A stretch of 40,465 nucleotides of DNA, taken from IMG/VR virus record IMGVR_UViG_3300028394_000143, positions 1-40,465 of that record; one strand, given 5' to 3'. A model generated the notes under the pieces. The model ran no database searches, was not told the origin of the DNA, and saw only the letters and a program-made list of their open reading frames with translations. Both the position numbers and the translations under genes were made by a program. Below are positions 14,151-22,500 of the stretch, in pieces. Source of the stretch: a virus. Within the stretch, counting starts at the first letter, position 1. Every line of letters begins with the position of its first letter.

Positions 14151-14362
14151 TTGGTGCTAGCCACCAATCTTTCGGAGGCATATCTAATGCCCTTGTCACT
14201 CTTGCCCTGTCTGCTGAATAGGCAGACATCTAGGGCGACAATCGGCTGATGCCGATTTGACTAGGAGCATTACGATTGCCTCGCGCCAAGGGCGCAGCGG
14301 CCCAGTTAGATTAGTGATTAGGGAAGGGCGAACAGCATGCGTCCGCGTGGCTTTAGACACGC
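14151..14362. ncRNA. Array of six hairpins, possible structured RNA or origin
   Basis: Six perfect or near-perfect stems follow one another: TTGGTG/CACCAA (14151-14167), GGCAT/ATGCC (14177-14191), GCCCT+GTCTGC paired with GCAGAC+AGGGC (14204-14236), AATCGGC/GCCGATT (14240-14257), GCGCC/GGCGC (14283-14295) and GCGTG/CACGC (14345-14362). The set would lie in the 5' leader of the first early gene. It matches no tRNA or RNA family that I recognise. Strand and function are open. Confidence 0.5.
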
Positions 14363-14452
14363 AGCATCGGCTGGCGTACCGACAGGTGAGTAGTTGACCA
14401 TTGCCAAGGCATTGGCTATTAAATAGGTAGTCCGAGTATTCTCATTTATTTG

Positions 14453-14463
14453 TACAGTCTGTA
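14453..14463. promoter_or_regulatory. TACAG-N-CTGTA palindrome, copy 1
   Basis: TACAG and CTGTA flank a single T. Related palindromes with two- and four-base centres occur at 14541-14552 and 14773-14786, and a half-matching copy (TACAGTCTG) at 14646-14654. A repeated inverted element in the divergent region suggests binding sites for a dimeric regulator or origin-binding protein. Confidence 0.45.
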
Positions 14464-14540
14464 TATATATACCCCCCTGACTGTCAGGCAGACTGACTAC
14501 CAACAGACAACCCGCAGTATATGTTCTGTTTGTATAGTAT

Positions 14541-14552
14541 TACAGTTCTGTA
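14541..14552. promoter_or_regulatory. TACAG-NN-CTGTA palindrome, copy 2
   Basis: The same arms as copy 1 with a TT centre, 88 bases to its right, in the AT-rich core of the divergent region. The varying centre length is unlike a strict operator and is the main reason for caution. Confidence 0.4.
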
Positions 14553-14683
14553 TTAGTCTATGACCCCTATAGTATTAATGTGTGTCAGTATTATATATTG
14601 TATCTCTACCTAAAAACATTTCTGTATATAGTTACAAGGGGTATATTACAGTCTGACCAGCACTTATATAAATACTTTAGAAT

Positions 14684-14723
14684 AAAACGTTCGTTTTACC
14701 TGTTTGAACGGATTAAGTATATA
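14684..14723 (+). promoter_or_regulatory. Candidate late promoter with overlapping operator palindrome
   Basis: TTTACC (14695-14700) and TATATA (14718-14723) are separated by 17 bases, a sigma-70-type arrangement pointing at the terminase gene. The perfect palindrome AAAACG-TT-CGTTTT (14684-14697) overlaps the -35 box, which is where a repressor or activator would bind. Function is inferred from position and spacing. Confidence 0.5.
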
Positions 14724-14741
14724 TAGAGAGTAAAATAGTTC

Positions 14742-14763
14742 AGAACTCTTTTTAGAGAGTTCT
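14742..14763 (+). other. Hairpin in the terminase leader
   Basis: AGAACTCT (14742-14749) pairs perfectly with AGAGTTCT (14756-14763) around TTTTAG. It lies downstream of the candidate late promoter and 73 bases before the terminase start. There is no U run after it, so it is more likely a leader stem or binding site than a terminator. Confidence 0.55.
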
Positions 14764-14772
14764 TCACTCTGT

Positions 14773-14786
14773 TACAGACTACTGTA
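14773..14786. promoter_or_regulatory. TACAG-NNNN-CTGTA palindrome, copy 3
   Basis: The same arms as the copies at 14453 and 14541, with an ACTA centre, 50 bases before the terminase start codon and inside its leader. This one would be well placed to affect late transcription or translation. Confidence 0.4.
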
Positions 14787-14835
14787 CAAACAACTATCTG
14801 TAGGGCGGGGGGACTCTGCCACAAAGGAGACAAAC

Positions 14836-16743
14836 GTGGCAACACCAGCGCACAAAGGATTTAAAAAGGGTGGAGAGCATCACCTTGCAAAGGAAGTAAC
14901 CCAGGCAAAGGCAGATGTTCTTGCTAGGGTCAAAGAGGGTGTACCTGTCCAAGCCGCCATGGTTGCGGCGGGTAAGAAACCAGATACGGTTCGCCAATGG
15001 ATGAACCGTGACCCTGAGTTTGCCCGCGCTCTGGAAGAAGCCAAAGAAGAAGGCTCAAAGCAATCCTTCACCGCCATGGGCGTTGAGAAGGAATCTATCC
15101 CATTTGCTGACTTTTCTAAGATGTTTTTTGACCAGACGGTCTTTCCCCATCATCAGGACTGGGTAGACCTACTGGAGGGACGCGAGCCTTCATGGCTTCA
15201 CCCTAATATGATTTATGAGCCAGGTGAGGAAAACCGCCTACTGGTGAACGTGCCACCTGAGCACGCCAAGTCCACGGTTATTACCGTGAACTACCCGACT
15301 TACCGCATCGCTCTCAATCCTAACATCCGCATCATCGTGGTATCGAAGACATTGAATAAGGCACGCGAGTTCGTATATGCTATCAAGCAACGATTGTCAC
15401 ATCCTCGCTGGCTCAAACTGCAGACCGCTTACGGTCCTGAGGGCGGTTGGAAACAAGACGCTGATACTTGGCGTACCGATACTGTCTACCTTGGGGGCGA
15501 TGCGCGTAACTCTAGCGAAAAGGACCCAACCCTTCAGGCGCTAGGTATGGGCGGTCAGATTTACGGTGCCCGTGCCGACCTCATCATTCTTGACGACTGC
15601 ATTACTACTGCCAATGCCCACGAGTGGGACCAGCAGATTAACTGGTTGCAAAAAGAAGTTATTACCCGTCTGGGCAAGAATGGTAAATTACTAGTTGTAG
15701 GGACACGGATTGCCGCAAATGACCTTTATAAAGAACTTCGTAATCCTAAGCATTGGTCTGGTGGTCGGACTCCGTTTACTTACATGGGCATGCCTGCTGT
15801 ACTTGACTATGCGGAGAAAACAGAGAATTGGACTACCCTCTGGCCTGAATCAGATGTTGCCTGGGATGGCGACTCTGATGTACCTAAAGAGAACGGGTAC
15901 TATCCCAAGTGGGATGGTCCAGCACTCTTCAAGAGACGCAGCGAAGTTACACCTTCGACATGGGCTTTGGTTTACCAGCAAGAAGACATCCAAGAAGACT
16001 CCATATTCCCGCCTGCACTCGTGCAAGGAGCGACCAATGGGATGCGCAAGCGAGGACCGCTAAAGGCTGGTGCTGCTGGACATCCACCTAAGGTTGAGGG
16101 TTTACATACCGTAATTGGATTTGACCCTGCTATGGCAGGTAATGCTGCATTTGTTGTAGTTGCATACAACAGAGCAGACGGAAAGATTTACGTGTTGGAT
16201 TGTGTCAACATGGAAGAGCCAACACCACAAAAGATTCGGGCGACAATTGAAGAACTGGTTATTAAATACAAACCGCAAGAGTTCCGCGTTGAAATCAACG
16301 CCCACCAAAAAGCCTATTCCCTTGACGAAGAACTACGGGGGTGGCTCGCTGGATACGGCGTACGCCTTGATGCTCACTTCACAGGGAAAAATAAATGGGA
16401 CACTTCTTTTGGCGTTGCGTCAATGTCTAACCTCTTTGGCACAGTCCGCGAAGAGAAGTTCCAAAAAAACAATATCTTAGAACTACCTTCATCTGAAGGT
16501 TCTGAGGGTATCAAAGCCTTAACTCAGCAACTACTAACGTGGAAGCCTGAGACTAGGGGTAAAACCGATACCGTCATGGCTTTATGGTTTGCCATCATTC
16601 GCATCCGCGAACTAATGCAATCTAATAGCCGAACATCGCAGTACGCAAACAATCGCTGGGCAACTCGTGCTCAGATGAACCAACGCCTTGCAGTAAACCT
16701 CGATGAGATGTTTGCAGAGCAATGGCAAGAAAACTTTGGATAA
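14836..16743 (+). CDS. terL: Terminase large subunit with N-terminal HTH
   Basis: 635 residues. The ATPase motor shows a Walker A-like NVPPEHAKST (138-147), Walker B LIILDD (249-254) and VVGT coupling motif (287-290). The nuclease domain begins with GFDPAMAG (Asp430) and ends near TDTVMALWFA (about 575-585). Residues about 20-75 form an extra HTH-like region (VPVQAAMVAAGKKPDTVRQW), resembling a small terminase DNA-recognition domain; no separate small subunit was found. The GTG start has AAAGGAG upstream. The gene looks GC-richer than its downstream neighbours. Confidence 0.95.
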   Translation: MATPAHKGFKKGGEHHLAKEVTQAKADVLARVKEGVPVQAAMVAAGKKPDTVRQWMNRDPEFARALEEAKEEGSKQSFTAMGVEKESIPFADFSKMFFDQTVFPHHQDWVDLLEGREPSWLHPNMIYEPGEENRLLVNVPPEHAKSTVITVNYPTYRIALNPNIRIIVVSKTLNKAREFVYAIKQRLSHPRWLKLQTAYGPEGGWKQDADTWRTDTVYLGGDARNSSEKDPTLQALGMGGQIYGARADLIILDDCITTANAHEWDQQINWLQKEVITRLGKNGKLLVVGTRIAANDLYKELRNPKHWSGGRTPFTYMGMPAVLDYAEKTENWTTLWPESDVAWDGDSDVPKENGYYPKWDGPALFKRRSEVTPSTWALVYQQEDIQEDSIFPPALVQGATNGMRKRGPLKAGAAGHPPKVEGLHTVIGFDPAMAGNAAFVVVAYNRADGKIYVLDCVNMEEPTPQKIRATIEELVIKYKPQEFRVEINAHQKAYSLDEELRGWLAGYGVRLDAHFTGKNKWDTSFGVASMSNLFGTVREEKFQKNNILELPSSEGSEGIKALTQQLLTWKPETRGKTDTVMALWFAIIRIRELMQSNSRTSQYANNRWATRAQMNQRLAVNLDEMFAEQWQENFG

Positions 16744-16752
16744 GGAAAACAA

Positions 16753-17046
16753 ATGCCATCCCCAAGACCACCAATGTCATCAGTTAAAGTAAAGGCTCCA
16801 GCAAAAGATACACAAAGCAAAATGGATGCTGTGCGCACTAGAGAAGGTTTAGCACGTCAAGAAAATGCTCGTATTAATAAAGCCGCACAAAGACTACTTG
16901 ATAAAACAGGCCAAGCCGTAGTAGACCAATCACGTGCTGGAGCACGTACTAGTGCTGGCATCTCTGGCAAAGGTGGAGTTAATGTTGGTAAAATGTTTAG
17001 AGGCGGCGGCGGCACAGGAATGTTCGGCCTACCAAAAAATAGATAA
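16753..17046 (+). CDS. Small basic protein between terminase and portal
   Basis: 97 residues, lysine- and arginine-rich, with a helical middle and a glycine-rich end (FRGGGGTGMFGLP). AAGGAA lies upstream. It sits between terL and the portal gene, a place often held by head-assembly accessories. No family recognised. Confidence 0.7.
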   Translation: MPSPRPPMSSVKVKAPAKDTQSKMDAVRTREGLARQENARINKAAQRLLDKTGQAVVDQSRAGARTSAGISGKGGVNVGKMFRGGGGTGMFGLPKNR

Positions 17047-17073
17047 TTTTTTTAATCAATCGTTAGGACAATA

Positions 17074-18846
17074 ATGGCATTATCAATAGAGCAGGTAACG
17101 GCACGGGTTGAATCCCTGCGCTACCGCAATCACGAACGTGATGCGCGTAACCTTGACGTACTTGCCGTACGTAAAGGAAAGATTGCTCAGGTATATCCTA
17201 ACTTTTTTCCAGAAGGTGTTGATGCAAACGTAGTAGCAAACTTTATTGATATTGTTGCTCGTGACCTATCTGAAGTTATGGCTCCGCTTCCAGCGGTTAA
17301 CTGCTCTGCAGCCAATCAAGTATCTGATAGAGCACGCACTTTTGCTGACAAGCGTACTCGTATTGCCTCTAACTATTTTCAACACTCAGACCTAGCAGTA
17401 CAGATGTACTCAGGTGCTGACTGGTATCTAACATATGGATTCGTCCCATTCATTATTGAATTAGACGATGAAGCAAAACTGCCACGTATTCGCATAGAAA
17501 ATCCTATTGGGGCTTACCCAGAGTTTGACCGCTATGGACGTTGTGTGGCATTTGCTAAACGTTACTCTATGACACTTGGTGAACTGGTATCTCAGTTTCC
17601 AGAGTATGATAGAGAATTACTTGGACCAGATGGATATAAGCAAGACCTTAATGCAGTAATTGAAATGATTCGTTATTATGACAAAGACCAATCTATCATT
17701 TATGTACCACGTAGAAATAATTTAGTTCTTTCTCAGGCTGCTAATCCACTTGGTAAGATGATGGTTGTTATTGCACGTAAACCATCTATTGATGGTGAAC
17801 TACGTGGACAGTTTGATGACGTACTTGGTATTCAGTTGCTGCGCAACCGATTTGCATTACTTGCAATGGAAGCGGCAGAGAAGTCAGTACAGGCACCAAT
17901 TGTTCTACCGCAAGATGTACAAGAACTTATGCTTGGTGGAGATGCTGTCATTCGTACAGCCAATCCAGCAGGTGTTCGCCGTGTAGAACTTACTTTGCCA
18001 CAGGGTGCATTTACTGAACAGAACATTCTTAATCAAGAACTACGTGTTGGTACACGATACCCTGAATCTCGTACTGGAAACATAGATGCTTCTATTGTTA
18101 CTGGTCAGGGAGTGCAGGCTCTTATGGGAGCCTTTGATACACAAGTTAAATCTGCACAAGCAATTTTTGCTGCAACACTTCGGGACATTATTAGTATTTG
18201 TTTTTGCGTAGATGAAATGATTTATCCCGAAGAAAAAACAATTCGTGGAGTAGATTCGGGTTCACCTTATGAGATTACATACAAGCCAACTAAAGACATC
18301 AAGAATGATTATTCTGCTGATGTCCGTTATGGCATGCTTGCTGGTCTTAATCCAGCACAAGGTCTTATCTTTATGCTTCAAGCACTTGGAGGAAAACTCA
18401 TCAGCCGAGATATGGCTATGAGAGAACTACCATTTACAGTTAACGTAACACAAGAATTAGAAAAAATTGAAATTGAAGAAATGCGCTCTGCGCTACTTGG
18501 TTCACTTACGGCATACACACAAGCAATTCCACAGATGGCTACTCAAGGTCAGGATGCTTCAGATGTTGTCCGTAAGATTGCTGCGGTAATAAAGGCTCGT
18601 CAAAAGGGACAAGCATTAGAAGATGCAATAGAAGCAACCTTTGCTCCGCAGCAACAGGTTCCTCCTGCTGGTGAACCAACTAATACGGTTGAGCAAATGT
18701 CCCCTGCTCCCGCTGGTCCGCCAGCAGGAGGTTCTCCAATACAACTACCGCAGGGAAGACCAGATTTACAAACAATACTTAGCACTATGACGGGTGAAGG
18801 TCAAGGACGAAGTGCAGTACGAACAACTAGGGAACAAGCAATTTAA
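17074..18846 (+). CDS. Portal protein
   Basis: 590 residues, directly after the terminase. The order of features fits a phage portal: a helical N-terminus, the stem/wing region ADWYLTYGFVPFIIELDDEAKLPRIRIENPIGAYPEFD (split here as residues about 117-152), the helix LLRNRFALLAMEAAEKS, and a C-terminal Pro/Gln-rich tail. It forms the twelve-fold ring through which DNA enters and leaves. The call rests on length, position and pattern; no single diagnostic motif exists. The unordered tail after about residue 525 is longer than the core needs. Confidence 0.88.
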   Translation: MALSIEQVTARVESLRYRNHERDARNLDVLAVRKGKIAQVYPNFFPEGVDANVVANFIDIVARDLSEVMAPLPAVNCSAANQVSDRARTFADKRTRIASNYFQHSDLAVQMYSGADWYLTYGFVPFIIELDDEAKLPRIRIENPIGAYPEFDRYGRCVAFAKRYSMTLGELVSQFPEYDRELLGPDGYKQDLNAVIEMIRYYDKDQSIIYVPRRNNLVLSQAANPLGKMMVVIARKPSIDGELRGQFDDVLGIQLLRNRFALLAMEAAEKSVQAPIVLPQDVQELMLGGDAVIRTANPAGVRRVELTLPQGAFTEQNILNQELRVGTRYPESRTGNIDASIVTGQGVQALMGAFDTQVKSAQAIFAATLRDIISICFCVDEMIYPEEKTIRGVDSGSPYEITYKPTKDIKNDYSADVRYGMLAGLNPAQGLIFMLQALGGKLISRDMAMRELPFTVNVTQELEKIEIEEMRSALLGSLTAYTQAIPQMATQGQDASDVVRKIAAVIKARQKGQALEDAIEATFAPQQQVPPAGEPTNTVEQMSPAPAGPPAGGSPIQLPQGRPDLQTILSTMTGEGQGRSAVRTTREQAI

Positions 18847-18856
18847 GGAGTAAGCC

Positions 18857-19093
18857 ATGGCAACACCTCGCAAGAGAACCACAAAGGTTAAAACAGTTGC
18901 TGATGAGACTTACTCAAAATTAGACCAGTATGCAATTGAACTACACGAATATTATAAATCATTGCGTAGAGCAGGATTTACAGTTGATAATGCTTTGTAC
19001 ATTCTTTCTGCAAAGCAAACGTATCCTGATTGGATGCAATCACCACCAACAACAGATGATGTTAGAAAATACATGGATGAGGAGGACGAATAA
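18857..19093 (+). CDS. Small protein downstream of portal
   Basis: 78 residues with a basic N-terminus (PRKRTTKVKT), a helical centre and an acidic end (YMDEEDE). AAGGAG precedes the ATG, and its stop overlaps the next ATG. It is likely a head-assembly or virion accessory; I recognise no domain. Confidence 0.7.
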   Translation: MATPRKRTTKVKTVADETYSKLDQYAIELHEYYKSLRRAGFTVDNALYILSAKQTYPDWMQSPPTTDDVRKYMDEEDE

Positions 19094-19506
19094 TGGCACG
19101 TGGAGGTTATCGTCAGCCTAATAATCCAGCACCTGTATCAGGTCCTGGTGCGCTTTCAGCGCGTACAGATGGTGGTGCTACCGAAGGAATGACACAGCCA
19201 CAGCAAGATTATAGTGGTTTTGCATATGGAGAAAACAAAGGTTTAGCAGAACAGCAAAGCGGTGCAGGTATGGCTGGTAATCCATTTCCTATGGCTGGCA
19301 TTACACAACTTACTGCTCCTACAGAACGTCCAAATGAAGCAGTTACTTCTGGTATAAATTATGGTGAAGGTGCAGGAACAGAAGCAATGCGTGGCATGCC
19401 TAATCAAACACCATCACTTGTTGACACTATTAAACATCTTACACAATTTGACCCATCAGGTGATGCGGAATTAATCTATAGGTCGTTACTTGACAGTGGG
19501 TACTAA
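19093..19506 (+). CDS. Gly/Gln/Pro-rich small virion-associated protein
   Basis: 137 residues. The first 100 or so are low-complexity and rich in Gly, Ala, Gln and Pro, so probably unstructured; the last 30 (PSLVDTIKHLTQFDPSG onward) look like a short helical peptide. It is fused by TAATG overlaps to its neighbours. The unstructured body with a helical end could be a linker or chaperone for the large protein that follows; inference only. Confidence 0.65.
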   Translation: MARGGYRQPNNPAPVSGPGALSARTDGGATEGMTQPQQDYSGFAYGENKGLAEQQSGAGMAGNPFPMAGITQLTAPTERPNEAVTSGINYGEGAGTEAMRGMPNQTPSLVDTIKHLTQFDPSGDAELIYRSLLDSGY

Positions 19507-22500
19507 TGGAGCGCCTAGAACCTTCAGTTGCTGAGGCATCTCCAAATCTTTATGCTGCTGCTAAAAGCGCAAACTTATCACCAGCAGAAACAACACAAAT
19601 AAATCAGTTAAGTTATTCACTTAAAGAACATCGCCGTTTATCTAAGTTGCCTGTTGATACAGCAAAGCAACAATTTGTTAAACTTGATAAAGATGTACAA
19701 GATGGTTTAAAGTTTCTTTTTAAAGATGCTGCTTACTCGCAACCAGACCCTTCAGTTGCTGACCGCACATTTGGTGTAGTTAAGGCTATAGCCAAAGGTT
19801 TTGCTAGTCCACTTGTTCAAATGTATGACCTTGCCGCTGGCTATGGTCGTGTAATCAATCAACCATACTTACTTGCTCGTCAAGTCCAACAGGGTGCACC
19901 ATTTAATAAAAAAACTTGGGATAGTGGTTGGAGTGGCAAATCACTTTATGATGATGGTGCTATTAAAAAAGTTAAAGAATACTTTGGAGATACTGATACT
20001 GTAGTTGCACAAGGATTGCTTGCTGGTAAAACTCCTGGTGAGATTATTCAATCATATGGTACTCCAGATGAAAAGATTCTTGCATCTATTACTAAGGCTT
20101 ACAATAAGCCAGATGATTTTAAACAGGTTATGGATGGCGTTAAGTACGCTCAAATTAGCCCTGGTCGTGACCTAGCACGAATGATGGATACTGTGCCACC
20201 TAAGTCTGGTGGTTTACATGGTGATTATGTCAGCGGTAAAGTCAAAAATGTTTCTGGTATTATTGATTTTACTTATCAAATTGTTGTAGACCCATTAACG
20301 TGGTTAACTGGTGGAACAACTAAAGGCGCCACTCTTGGCGAACGTTTAGCAAAAAATGTTACCGATGCAGCAGCACGCGGAGAACTTAATCTTGGTGTAC
20401 GTGAAGTTATGGCTAAGCCAGAAGTATTTAACCTATGGGAAAATCAACTTGGTCCTGCAATTAAAAAGTATTCTGAAGCAGGAACTGCTGTTGAAAAAAC
20501 TATTGCTTATCGTGAATTAATTGACACTACTCCTGGTTATCGTAATCGTGAGGCTGTTAATTTACTTGCTCGCAATAATGTTGTTGATGCTGCATCTGCT
20601 GAAAGATTTTTTTCACAAGCAAATAATGTAAACTTACTTTTGTCTGGACGTATTGATGGTGTTGATTATTACCGTAATGGTATTGCTGTTGCCAAAACAC
20701 ACCGCAACATGGCTGATGGTTTATCATCTTATTTAGATAGTGTATTCAACGCTACTAGTGCTAAACAACTAGGACCACTATCTACACGTGGTCGTACAAC
20801 TACACAATTAGAAGCACAAGGTGAAGATATTTATTCTTCTTTTGTACAATCAGGAGATGCTCTTGATGTAATGACTGGTGCAATGAAGTCACAAGTTCTT
20901 ACAGATGCAATTGCTGAAATTAAAGGTTTTAAAAAGATTGGCACTATGGCTTCTCGTAGCCCACTCAATCTTGAAATACGTCTTGGAGCAGATGCTGCTA
21001 AGACTGCTGAAAACTTTACTGCTAAAGCACGTTTGCTTTTGCCACGTGACCTTGCAGAGTTTTTAACTACAAAGTTTCTTGATTCAACAGAAGATGAACA
21101 AGTTGTAATAATGCGCAATATGGATGCAGCAATTATGCTTAAGGCTGGATTAGGTGGAGAACCTGATGGCAGAATCCTTATGAACAAGATTCTTGCTGAT
21201 AAATATGGTGGCAAATCTGGTATGGGTGTAGTAAGCAACCTTGAAATTAATCCAGAACATGTTAAGTTTCTTGATGAAACAACTATACGTAATGAAAATG
21301 GAGTACCTATGGTGCAAACCATGGGCGCTATTCAACCATTCCAAGAAGCCAAAACTATTGGTGCATTGCCTTATGCTGAGATTGCAGCAATGTCTAATCA
21401 GATTCGTTCAAAGAAGAATCTGTTTTATGCTATTGGTGGTATTCCAGCAAGTGAAACAGCACGTAAGATTACAGATATTTGGTCATTGCTTACACTGTTC
21501 CCACGTTTAGGTATTCGTTCTGCTATTGATGAAGGCATAGCCTACGCATTAACGGCACCTGGTAAAGATTTATTTCATTTTGCTGCACGTACTGGTTCTC
21601 GACTAGGCAAAATGTCTACTGTATTTACGGGTTCTAACTCTGCAGTTGGCCCTATTAAGTCTGGTTTATTAAAGATTGTTGGCAAAGCACCACAAGATGC
21701 TATTGGTCTTGAAAGACGTGCAGAAATAATGCGTACTTTAGCAGAAAAACTTGGCGTACCAGTAGAACAGTTAACTAATATCCAAAAGCGTGAAGCAATT
21801 GGTGAAGAAGTAATACGAATTTATGGTCGTTTTATTAGTGAAGAAGACCAAGGCTTGCTTATGCAAGCGCTTGTTCATCAACCAGAAATGCTTAATTCAG
21901 TTGCTAACTCAATTGTGGCTCAAAGTGGTTTATCTGGTAAGTATGCTAAAGAAGTTATTGATGGCATTGTAGATATGAGTGCTTTATCAAAGCACCTATC
22001 AGATTTAAAACTTGAACGTGGCACTAAAGCCTATTCAATTTCTACAAATGACCTAGCAATTGCTAATCAAGCATGGCTTACAGCAGCACATCACGAAAAC
22101 TGGTTTTTAAGTTTTGTTGCTAATCGTAAAGAATTACCCAACAATCGTGTAATTGACCCAGGTTATGTCTTCTATACTAATGAAGGGCTCCGCCCTGGTG
22201 GTATTAATGACGCAACTGGTAAAGAACATTTTGAAAATGCATTAGACCAACTATCTGAGGCTGCTGGTTTGTCATATAACGTACAAACTAAAATGTGGTA
22301 TGTGTTTGACCAAGCGGCAGTAGATTCATTTAAGGCTATGTCATCACGAACAGTTGATTTAAAGGCTCGTGGTATTGATGATGTAGGCATTGTACGTGAC
22401 CAGATGGGTCGTATTCTTGCAGACCTTTATACTACCTTTCACGGTAGTTCTAAAGGTTATAATCAAGAACTATTTAATGCAGTGCGTAGTGAGTTCCTTA

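Larger units (their letters stand above)
14126..14835. other. Divergent control region between early and late arms
   Basis: 710 bases without a convincing gene. The left third (14151-14362) is GC-richer and carries tandem hairpins. The right part (about 14450-14760) is AT-rich with TACAG/CTGTA palindromes, a 14-base operator-like palindrome and a promoter for the terminase side. A divergent junction like this is the natural place for the early and late promoters and possibly the replication origin. I could not find a good early (leftward) promoter match here. Confidence 0.7.

Noticed and set aside
14318-14503. Possible leftward 61-residue gene in the divergent region
   Set aside because: It starts with TTG, has no ribosome binding site, overlaps a hairpin and resembles no protein I know. 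A shorter methionine start would leave 27 residues.
14564-14578. TAATACTATAGGGG on the minus strand, similar to the ends of a T7-type promoter
   Set aside because: The central part of the T7 promoter is missing, and no single-subunit RNA polymerase is encoded here.
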